Source: Pelotomaculum thermopropionicum SI
GTDB taxonomy: Bacteria; Bacillota; Desulfotomaculia; Desulfotomaculales; Pelotomaculaceae
NCBI GenBank assembly: GCA_000010565.1
Contig: AP009389.1
Location: forward strand, 1,860,001-1,924,000
Reading direction: 5' to 3'
Length of the DNA stretch: 64,000 nt
Shown here: piece by piece, positions 1-6,669 of the stretch
Layout of the letters: every line of letters begins with the position of its first letter
How positions within the stretch are numbered: position 1 is the first letter of the stretch
Notes under the pieces: generated by a model
Told to the model about the DNA's origin: nothing
Databases searched by the model: none
The model's input: only the letters and a program-made list of their open reading frames with translations
Position numbers and translations under genes: made by a program

Positions 1-70
1 ACGCTCAACGGTAAGCTTTAAGCCGGTTTATTCGGAGGGCTTCCGTTTTGCCGTTTCCCCCAAATTTTTC

Positions 71-484
71 TCAAATTTTATGCTTCGTTGAAATAAGGCT
101 CAAAACATATTCCAATAATTCTGCTGTAAGATGCTCGATATCGGAATTCAGCCTGTTCCTTTCCGAAATCAGTTGGTTCAGGCGCTCCTGCATTTCTTTG
201 ATAACTTTATACTGGCTGGACTCGGCCAGGTAATCGCGGGCCGCGGCAACAGAGTTCACAAACACGCCGGCACCCGGCACCACTTTTACCACTTCAGCCT
301 CCTGGAGCAGGGAGAGGGCCCGCCGGATGGTTTCCGGAGAAACGTTGTAAAGCCCGGCCAGCGTGGAGCGGCCCGAAATCTTCTGTCCTTCTTTATATTC
401 ACCCTGGGCTATCCTTTCAGCCAGATCCATTGCAATGGTTATGTAGCGCGCAATATGTATTGAAGAATGGCCGTTGCTCTCCAT
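71..484 (-). CDS. GntR-family transcriptional regulator, short form
   Basis: A 137-residue DNA-binding regulator. Residues about 12-78 form a GntR-type winged helix-turn-helix: IAQGEYKEGQKISGRSTLAG leads into the recognition-helix segment VSPETIRRALSLLQ, and the wing is VVKVVPGAGVFV. The last 55 residues are predicted coiled coil (EMQERLNQLISERNRLNSDIE), probably for dimerisation. The DNA-binding part resembles the GntR domain that many Firmicutes fuse to a TrkA-C ligand domain; here no ligand domain follows. The start is ATG after a weak GGTGCGGG. It lies downstream of, and on the same strand as, the kinase-phosphatase gene, 142 bases away. Its target cannot be inferred. The family call is secure; the role is unknown. 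Confidence 0.8.
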   Translation of the reverse strand: MESNGHSSIHIARYITIAMDLAERIAQGEYKEGQKISGRSTLAGLYNVSPETIRRALSLLQEAEVVKVVPGAGVFVNSVAAARDYLAESSQYKVIKEMQERLNQLISERNRLNSDIEHLTAELLEYVLSLISTKHKI

Positions 485-626
485 AAACCCGCACCTTTTT
501 ATAAAAAATTCTTTAGTACATTATAACATTTATTTTTTGGTAAAAAACAGTCAAAATTGCGAGTTCACAAAAAGCGCGAAGGAAAACGCCTGCCTTCATC
601 AGAACTGGCACCGGCTTTTCCGGGCT

Positions 627-1898
627 TCAATACAAATCCATCCGCAATTCCGCCCTGCTACAAGCTGTCAGCGAAGGAACCTGTACAATCTCCCTTTCCG
701 GGTAGCGCAGCGCCGTAAGGCTTCCTCCTATTGCACAGCCCCGGTCAAGGCTTATGGTATTGTTTATAAACCCTGCCTTTGAAACAGGATTATGGCCGCA
801 TACAACCAGCGCCTCTCCCCTGTATTCTCCAACCCAGTGCGGAATGGCCGGAAGTCCTTGTTCAGTTGTTTCCCCCCTGGTTTCCCCGAAGAGGCAAAAG
901 TTTTCTACCTGCTCCGTAACCTTTCCGGTCATGTCCGCCCGGATCCCGGCGTGGGAAACTACCAGCCTCCCCCTGTCCAGAATCAGGTATGGCGGGGCGT
1001 TGCGGATAAGCCGGAGAAATTCCTCCCTGAAATACGACCTTTTGTCTTCAGGCAGTGCTTCCACCTCGTCCAGTATCTTTTCCAGTCCCTGCCTGTTCCC
1101 GCCTTCTTTCCCCGCCAGGTAACGGCAGAGCCTCCGGCAGTAGTCGCCGGGAACGTAGAAGGCGTTTCCCGAGTCTACCATTGCTTTTGCCAGCCAGAAA
1201 CTGTCAATGCTGCGCGGCCCCGGGCCGGCAATGTCACCCAGAAACACAACCTTTCTGCCAGACGGATGGGCATGGTAGTTGAACTGCCTGCGGTAGCCCA
1301 ACCTGGCCAGGAGCAAGACCAGTTCACCGTAACAGCCGTGAACATCCCCGATGATGTCAAACGGCCCCGGCAAGGTTAACACGTGCCTTAAGATTTCTAT
1401 TTTGAAGAAGGGGTCATTCAGGTCTTCATCTGTAACGACATAAACATCATCAAAGCCCTCACTGAAAGCACCATCGATAATGTGCCGGAGCTTTTTACTG
1501 GCCTTGATTATAACCGGCCTGATTACCCGGCGCTCCCGCCCGGTGTTACGCTCAAGGCATACATCCAGGGGGATATTGAAAACCAGGAGGGTAACATTAA
1601 AGCCGTATTTTCTGCCGATGCGGAGCAGTTCGCGGCGGGCCTGTCTGGCAATGGCGGTGGAATCGGCTACCGTAAAGCGGCCAAGGGACAGGCGGCGCTC
1701 GATCGTGTAGTGAAAAAGCCTGAATGCTTCCCTGGAAGCCGCCATATTTTCTTCATAATCGCTCACCAGGGCGCGGCAACGGTCGGAAGAGACTATCATT
1801 GTATCCTTGAAATACCGCAAAGCAAAGGTGGACTTGCCGCATCCCGGCGGGCCGCATAAAACCAGCAGCGTCGTTCCCGGCAAGGAGATTTTTTTCAT
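627..1898 (-). CDS. Pnkp-like polynucleotide 5'-kinase with a degenerate calcineurin-like phosphatase domain
   Basis: A 423-residue two-domain protein. Residues 1-160 are a P-loop kinase of the bacterial Pnkp type: GPPGCGKST at 16-24, then VSSDRCRALVSD, VADSTAIARQARRELL and CLERN. Such kinases phosphorylate 5'-OH ends of RNA or DNA. Residues 180-423 match the Pnkp metallophosphatase: intact GDVHG (D185, H187), SHAGI, CGHNP and a C-terminal LDRGCAIGG-LTALRYP. However GDxxDRG is GDIAGPG (221-227) and GNHD is GDYC (251-254), so metal and catalytic ligands are missing and the phosphatase is probably inactive. The ligase domain of full Pnkp is absent and no hen1 is nearby. The start was chosen at the ATG preceded by GGAGGT 9 bases upstream; a longer frame to 1964 lacks a good ribosome site. 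Confidence 0.8.
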   Translation of the reverse strand: MKKISLPGTTLLVLCGPPGCGKSTFALRYFKDTMIVSSDRCRALVSDYEENMAASREAFRLFHYTIERRLSLGRFTVADSTAIARQARRELLRIGRKYGFNVTLLVFNIPLDVCLERNTGRERRVIRPVIIKASKKLRHIIDGAFSEGFDDVYVVTDEDLNDPFFKIEILRHVLTLPGPFDIIGDVHGCYGELVLLLARLGYRRQFNYHAHPSGRKVVFLGDIAGPGPRSIDSFWLAKAMVDSGNAFYVPGDYCRRLCRYLAGKEGGNRQGLEKILDEVEALPEDKRSYFREEFLRLIRNAPPYLILDRGRLVVSHAGIRADMTGKVTEQVENFCLFGETRGETTEQGLPAIPHWVGEYRGEALVVCGHNPVSKAGFINNTISLDRGCAIGGSLTALRYPEREIVQVPSLTACSRAELRMDLY

Positions 1899-2096
1899 AC
1901 ACTTGTTACCTCCGGCAGGTGTAACCGTTATACTTTTTAAGTCTGGCCTGTTCGGCAGCGCCATATCCGCCGTTTGTTAAAAAAGAAATCTTCTGTCGTT
2001 AGCCACGAAACATGATCATATGTTTTTATTCGAGATTTGTCGTTATTTGTTGGAAAATTATGAAAAAATATGGATTATTTCAGAAGGATCCGACCC

Positions 2097-2134
2097 GTTA
2101 TTTGCAGAAACAGTCTTTTGTTACAGCAAATAAC
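2097..2134. promoter_or_regulatory. Inverted repeat upstream of the agr-like operon
   Basis: Perfect 9-base arms GTTATTTGC (2097-2105) and GCAAATAAC (2126-2134) flank 20 bases, ending 19 bases before the first start codon of the agr-like operon. It could be a dimeric operator or a leader hairpin in the mRNA. A possible -35 TTGTTG (2047-2052) with a poor -10 lies just upstream; that promoter call is weak. Confidence 0.45.
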
Positions 2135-2153
2135 AAGAAAAGCGGGGACTGGT

Positions 2154-2615
2154 ATGGTTAAAGCTCTCTTGTTTTTATTACAGGGCATTCCCGAAATGAT
2201 GGGGATTTTGGCCTTCAGCCTGGCATTTGCCGGCGTCCCCCTCCGCTGGGGGGTTATAGCGGCCGTCGGAACGGTGCTGGCCGTAATTATTTATATAATC
2301 AGATCCCTCCCCCTGGCCTTTGGCCTTCATACAGCAGCAGCCCTACTCCTGGTAACCATTATTATCGCCAAAACAACCTGTGTTCCACCGAGCAAAAGTT
2401 TTATTTCAGTTTTTGCCAGTTTCTCCATCTTAGTAACACTAGAACTGATTATCCACGAATTTTTCTTTTTCCTAACCAAACAGGACCCCCAGGCCGTCAT
2501 TTCAAACTATCTCTTGTGGAAGCTGATCGGACTGCCCCAGGCTTTTCTAATGATTATCCTGGCCCTCTTGATTGCCAGGCTTAAAACGCCCGTTGAAGGT
2601 GCGTGGAAAATATGA
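2154..2615 (+). CDS. Small polytopic membrane protein of the agr-like operon
   Basis: A 153-residue very hydrophobic protein with about five predicted membrane helices and no soluble domain. I do not recognise a named family. Its size, topology and place just before agrB recall the membrane-sensor half of AgrC/GHKL-type kinases cut loose from a kinase domain, but this is inference. The start is ATG at 2154 with GGGG about 6 bases upstream; the frame stays open back to 2070 but without a ribosome site. The stop overlaps the agrB start (ATGA), so the two are translationally coupled. A role in pheromone export, processing or sensing fits the context. Confidence 0.65.
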   Translation: MVKALLFLLQGIPEMMGILAFSLAFAGVPLRWGVIAAVGTVLAVIIYIIRSLPLAFGLHTAAALLLVTIIIAKTTCVPPSKSFISVFASFSILVTLELIIHEFFFFLTKQDPQAVISNYLLWKLIGLPQAFLMIILALLIARLKTPVEGAWKI

Positions 2616-3238
2616 GCTATCTTCCCTTCAGCAGGCGCTGGGCTGGTTATCTGGCCGCCGCCGCCGGCCTTCCCCCGGGCAAAGAAGCCGTTCTGGCTTA
2701 TGCCGTTGAAGTGCTGGCAATAAATTTAATCAACGTCCTCCTTGCCCTTGCCCTTGGCCTGCTGCTGGGCGTCCTGCCGGGCACGGCCGCCTGCCTGGTT
2801 GCGGCTGCTTTATTTAGGCACACCGCCGGAGGGGCCCACTCCAGCTCGCCCTGGCGCTGCGGGGCAATTACCGTCTCCGTATTCCCTTTAATGACCCTGG
2901 CGGCAGCCTCCCTCCCGCCGTTAAAAGAGCCGTTTGACGATATTCTGCCGGCCGCGGCCCTTTTAGCCGGATTTACGGCAATTATCCGCCTGGCGCCCGT
3001 AGACTGCCCTGCCGCGCCGGTCGTATCGCCTTTCAGGCGGAAAAAGCTGAAATCCCTTTCCCTGGCCGTCCTAACGATCCTGGCCGTTATACTGGTCTTG
3101 TTGCGCCGGAGCAACTGGACCGCCGCCCGGCAGGTCCGGTTCGGCCTGGTTTTCAGCATTTTTTGGGTCAGCTTTATGCTTACTGGACCAGGGCACCGGT
3201 TAATCTCGTTAATAGACGGGATAAAAAATAAAAAATAA
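2612..3238 (+). CDS. agrB: AgrB-like pheromone-processing membrane endopeptidase
   Basis: A 208-residue integral membrane cysteine peptidase that trims the C-terminus of AgrD and forms the thiolactone ring. The family signature is plain: R69-H-T-A-G-G-A-H76 followed by C83, the same His-x6-Cys spacing as the catalytic pair of staphylococcal AgrB. About five to six membrane helices surround it. The start at ATG 2612 overlaps the stop of the upstream gene by ATGA and has AAGGTG 11 bases upstream; an in-frame GTG at 2603 is possible. The substrate gene lies 26 bases after the stop. Assignment to the family is strong. Confidence 0.9.
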   Translation: MSYLPFSRRWAGYLAAAAGLPPGKEAVLAYAVEVLAINLINVLLALALGLLLGVLPGTAACLVAAALFRHTAGGAHSSSPWRCGAITVSVFPLMTLAAASLPPLKEPFDDILPAAALLAGFTAIIRLAPVDCPAAPVVSPFRRKKLKSLSLAVLTILAVILVLLRRSNWTAARQVRFGLVFSIFWVSFMLTGPGHRLISLIDGIKNKK

Positions 3239-3264
3239 AAAAACTAGGGAGGTGAAAACCGGTT

Positions 3265-3387
3265 ATGAAATACAAACTTATCGGATTTCTGGCTACTCTG
3301 CTTCTGTTGCTGGCAAATCTCACATCGGCCTCGGCATGTTCTCTATCACAATATCAACCTGAAGTTCCGGAATCGCTCAGGAGGTAG
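3265..3387 (+). CDS. agrD: AgrD-like cyclic lactone autoinducer peptide precursor
   Basis: A 40-residue peptide, too short for most gene callers, with a strong ribosome site (GGGAGGTG) and ATG at 3265. It has a hydrophobic, amphipathic N-terminal helix (residues 5-19), a short Ala/Ser stretch, a single Cys (C25) and the acidic tail PEVPESLRR. The tail aligns with the conserved EVPKEL recognition tail of AgrD proteins. By that alignment the AgrB cut falls after Q29, giving a five-residue ring C-S-L-S-Q; the exact cut is inferred. It lies directly after agrB and before a terminator, the standard B-D order. It should be secreted as a quorum-sensing signal. Confidence 0.88.
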   Translation: MKYKLIGFLATLLLLLANLTSASACSLSQYQPEVPESLRR

Positions 3388-3391
3388 AGGG

Positions 3392-3416
3392 GGAGGTGGT
3401 TATCCACCTCCTTTTT
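3392..3416 (+). terminator. Rho-independent terminator after agrD
   Basis: Perfect 8-bp stem GGAGGTGG / CCACCTCC with loop TTAT and five Ts. It starts 4 bases after the agrD stop and lies before the histidine kinase gene, so kinase expression probably depends on readthrough or its own promoter. Confidence 0.85.
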
Positions 3417-3445
3417 GTATAAACCGTCCTGCTGGGGGTATACAG

Positions 3446-5086
3446 GTGGGTTTAGAAAAGGAAACTCAAAGAAAAAGCGAATTATACGAGTACTTAACAA
3501 CAACCCATATGCTATGCATTTTCATTCTGATATTGGATATGATATTGAGCAAAAATGTATTCAAAAGTATATATCCCGCAATTAACTTTCGCCTTTTTGT
3601 ATTAATAAATTTGATAGGTTTTGGCGTTGTCTTCCTGTATAACACCAAAAACCAGTTGGATCGACAGAACCCCAAGCTGCACACCTGTATAGACATGGCT
3701 TATGTAACTTTGCCACTGTTTATGGCAATAATAAATTTTTATATCTTTAAAACCAGCCTCTATTACGCTAAAACAATTCTTTTCTTGCCCGTTTTAATTG
3801 CGTCCTCGGTCAAGGGAAAAGATACCGGCCTGACCATGTCTACTGTCTGTGCTGCAATTCTGGTATTCTACAAAGTTGCCGGGGAAAGAAGGCCCTTTCT
3901 GCAGGCCCTGGAGTCAGAACTGGTTTTCATCAGCATGTTATACGTCGTGGGCTGGTTCACCGGCGGGCTGACAGATATTGAAAGCCAGCACCGCAAACAG
4001 CTTAACGCCAATTTACAGGACCTGCGGGAAGAAGTGGCCAGGCGGGAGCAGGCCGAGGAACAGCTCAGAAAGCTGTCCAGCGCGCTCGAGCAAAGCCCCA
4101 GCATTGTTGTCATTGCCGACACCGGCGGCAGGATTGAGTACGTAAACCAGAAGTATACCCAGGTTACCGGTTACCTGCCCGAAGAAACAATCGGGGGAAA
4201 TCTTTTTGCCGCTCAGGAATGCCAGCACCCCGAAATACACGCATTATGGAGTGCCGTCAATTCCGGCAGGGAATGGCGGGGAGAACTTCTCAGCCAGAAA
4301 AAAAACGGTGAATTTTACTGGGAATATGCCCTGATTTCACCTTTTAGAAACAGTGACGGAGTCATCACCCACCTGCTCAAAGTGGCTGAAGACGTAACCG
4401 GACGCAAGCAGATGGAAAAAGAAATGGCCCGCCTGGAACAGTTGAACCTGATCGGTGAAATGGCGGCCGGCATCGGCCACGAAATAAGGAACCCGATGAC
4501 CACGGTACGCGGCTTTTTGCAGTTGCTTTGCGGCAAAAAGGAGTTCAGCAAGTACAGGGAATATTTCAGCCTGATGATAGACGAGCTGGACAGGGCAAAT
4601 TCAATAATTACGGAATACCTGTCCATGGCCAAAAACAAACCGGTAGATAAAAAAATGCAAAGCCTAAACCAGCTTCTGAGCGCCATGGCGCCTTTAATTG
4701 AAGCAGACGCAATTAAAAACAATAATTACATCAAAATGGAGCTTTCGGATATTCCGGACCTGCTCCTGGATGAAAAAGAAATCCGCCAGCTCGTTCTAAA
4801 CCTTGTCCGCAACGGGCTGGAAGCAATGCCTCCTGGTCAAAATCTTATAATAAAAACATATATGGAGGATAATGAAGTAATTTTATCGGTCAAAGATCAG
4901 GGCCACGGAATAGAACCCGGCGTGCTTGAAAAAATAGGCACTCCTTTTTTCACCACCAAGGACAACGGCACCGGTCTGGGGCTGGCGGTTTGTTACAGCA
5001 TAGCTGCCCGCCACAACGCCTCGATTAAAGTGGAAACTTCCCCGAAGGGAACTACTTTTTACATCAAATTCAAAGTTCCGGCTTAA
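3446..5086 (+). CDS. Membrane PAS-domain sensor histidine kinase next to agrBD
   Basis: A 546-residue kinase. About six membrane helices fill residues 18-175, then a short coiled coil (REEVARREQAEEQL). A PAS domain with PAC follows (about 205-320: IVVIADTGGRIEYVNQKYTQ). HisKA has the phospho-His in GIGHEIRNPMTT, and HATPase_c shows the N box (LVLNLVRNGLEAMP) and G boxes (DQGHGI, GTGLGLAV). This is the soluble layout of Spo0-phosphorelay kinases such as KinB/KinC, not the GHKL type of classical AgrC. The start is GTG with GGGGG 7 bases upstream. No response regulator is adjacent, so it may feed Spo0F/Spo0A or a distant regulator. A link to the AgrD signal is inferred from position only. Confidence 0.88.
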   Translation: MGLEKETQRKSELYEYLTTTHMLCIFILILDMILSKNVFKSIYPAINFRLFVLINLIGFGVVFLYNTKNQLDRQNPKLHTCIDMAYVTLPLFMAIINFYIFKTSLYYAKTILFLPVLIASSVKGKDTGLTMSTVCAAILVFYKVAGERRPFLQALESELVFISMLYVVGWFTGGLTDIESQHRKQLNANLQDLREEVARREQAEEQLRKLSSALEQSPSIVVIADTGGRIEYVNQKYTQVTGYLPEETIGGNLFAAQECQHPEIHALWSAVNSGREWRGELLSQKKNGEFYWEYALISPFRNSDGVITHLLKVAEDVTGRKQMEKEMARLEQLNLIGEMAAGIGHEIRNPMTTVRGFLQLLCGKKEFSKYREYFSLMIDELDRANSIITEYLSMAKNKPVDKKMQSLNQLLSAMAPLIEADAIKNNNYIKMELSDIPDLLLDEKEIRQLVLNLVRNGLEAMPPGQNLIIKTYMEDNEVILSVKDQGHGIEPGVLEKIGTPFFTTKDNGTGLGLAVCYSIAARHNASIKVETSPKGTTFYIKFKVPA

Positions 5087-5104
5087 CTTCCTTAAACGAA
5101 AATT

Positions 5105-5779
5105 TTAAGAATCATTAAGCCTGACCCGCATTGCTGCAGTTCTGAGTTGTGCGATGGCCGAAGGTATGTCGCCGGAGCCGAATACTGCCGAACCGGCCAC
5201 CAGCACGGTAGCGCCGGCTTCCACGGCGGCCGCCGCGGTACTGGCGTTAATGCCGCCGTCCACCTGAATCTCCGCCTTAATGCCGCGCTCGTCCAGCATA
5301 TTCCTGACCTGACGGATTTTTGGAAGCACTTCCGGAATAAACTGCTGGCCGCCAAACCCCGGATTGACGGTCATCAAAAGCACCAGGTCAGCCATGGGCA
5401 GAATGCATTCGATCAGGCGCGGTGAAGTAGCGGGGTTTAAGGCCACGCCTGCCTTAGCGCCTTTTTCTTTAATGGTGGACAGAGTGCGGTGCAGGTGCCT
5501 GCATGCCTCCGCGTGCACCGTAACCAGGTCTGCCCCGGCGGCTATAAACCGGTCGATAAAAACGTCGGGATTTTCTATCATCAGGTGAACATCCAAACAC
5601 ATCCGGCACCTGCCCTTCAGCGCTTCAACCACCAGGGGGCCTACCGTAAGATTGGGTACAAAATGGCCGTCCATAACATCTATATGGAGGTACTCCGCCC
5701 CGGCTTCCTCTGCCTTAAGAACGTCTTCCAGCAGGGCAGCAAAATTTGCCGACAAGATGGAAGGGGCCAGCTTTATCAT
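5105..5779 (-). CDS. rpe: Ribulose-phosphate 3-epimerase
   Basis: A 224-residue TIM-barrel enzyme that interconverts D-ribulose 5-phosphate and D-xylulose 5-phosphate in the pentose phosphate pathway, in the cytosol. Typical motifs: IKLAPSILSANFA at the start, HIDVMDGHFVPN (metal-binding His, catalytic Asp), DVHLMIENP, MTVNPGFGGQ and the second catalytic Asp in QVDGGIN. Full family length. Its ribosome site GGAGGT lies inside the last codons of rsgA, giving tight coupling; the prkC-rsgA-rpe order is common in Firmicutes. Confidence 0.97.
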   Translation of the reverse strand: MIKLAPSILSANFAALLEDVLKAEEAGAEYLHIDVMDGHFVPNLTVGPLVVEALKGRCRMCLDVHLMIENPDVFIDRFIAAGADLVTVHAEACRHLHRTLSTIKEKGAKAGVALNPATSPRLIECILPMADLVLLMTVNPGFGGQQFIPEVLPKIRQVRNMLDERGIKAEIQVDGGINASTAAAAVEAGATVLVAGSAVFGSGDIPSAIAQLRTAAMRVRLNDS

Positions 5780-5784
5780 CGGCG

Positions 5785-6669
5785 TCAGTACCTCCTCCGG
5801 TCCATTAATTCTTCAACAAACTCCACGTACTGCCGGTAGCGCGATTCTTCTATCAGGCCTTTTCCCACGGCTTCTTTCACCGCACAGCGCGGTTCCCTGT
5901 AATGAAGGCAGCCGGCAAAGTAACAGCCCTCCTGATAAGCCTCTATTTCCGGAAAGCATCCGGCCAGTTCCTCCGGCTTTAAATCCGGCAGGTCCAGGCT
6001 GGAGAAACCAGGAGTGTCGGCCACCAGCCCGCCTTCGGGGAGGGCAACCAGCTCCACGTGGCGGGTGGTATGCCTGCCTCTTTTAAGCTTTGCGCTTATT
6101 TCCCCGGTTTTTAAGTTCAATCCGGGCAGGATGGCATTTAAAATGGTGGACTTGCCCACTCCAGAAGGGCCGGCAAAAACGGAAACCCTGCCCCGCAGCG
6201 ACTCCCGCAGCAGGCTCAAGCCTTCCCCGCTTCTGGCGCTGGTCGCCACCACCCGGTATCTTTCCCGGTACCTGGATATAAGCTCAATCCGGCCGCTTTC
6301 GGCCAGATCCACCTTGTTAAAGCAGATTAACGGCTCTATTTTATTCATGTGCACCACCACCAGGAAACGGTCCAGCAGCCTTGGGCTGGGGTCGGGGTCC
6401 TTGACGGCAAAAACGATGACTGCCTGGTCCACGTTTGCAACCGGCGGGCGTACCAGCACCGTGCGGCGCGGCAGCACCTCTTCGATCACTCCTGCCCGGC
6501 CGTGCCTTGGCTTCAAATAAACGCGATCACCCACCAGGACCTGCCTGTTCTCGTAGCGAAACCGCCCTCTCAGCAGGCACTCCCACTCCTGACGGCCGTC
6601 GAAAACGTAGTAATAACCGCCGTAAGCCCTGATCACAATTCCCTCTATCAGGCTACCATTGCTATTCAA
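5785..6669 (-). CDS. rsgA: Ribosome small subunit-dependent GTPase A
   Basis: A 294-residue circularly permuted GTPase that matures the 30S subunit. Order seen: N-terminal OB fold (EGIVIRAYGGYYYV), G4 NKVDL, G5 TSARSGEG, G1 GPSGVGKST, switch region, G3 DTPGF, then the C-terminal zinc segment with Cys and His in GCYFAGCLHYREPRC. The frame opens at TTG 6684, but TTG 6669 is favoured because GGTGAG sits 7 bases before it. That start overlaps the end of prkC by 8 bases, so translation is coupled to the kinase, which is known in Bacillus to phosphorylate this GTPase. Confidence 0.96.
   Translation of the reverse strand: MNSNGSLIEGIVIRAYGGYYYVFDGRQEWECLLRGRFRYENRQVLVGDRVYLKPRHGRAGVIEEVLPRRTVLVRPPVANVDQAVIVFAVKDPDPSPRLLDRFLVVVHMNKIEPLICFNKVDLAESGRIELISRYRERYRVVATSARSGEGLSLLRESLRGRVSVFAGPSGVGKSTILNAILPGLNLKTGEISAKLKRGRHTTRHVELVALPEGGLVADTPGFSSLDLPDLKPEELAGCFPEIEAYQEGCYFAGCLHYREPRCAVKEAVGKGLIEESRYRQYVEFVEELMDRRRY

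Noticed and set aside
1-70. A gene crossing the left window edge
   Set aside because: No frame of useful length or recognisable protein could be followed through these bases.
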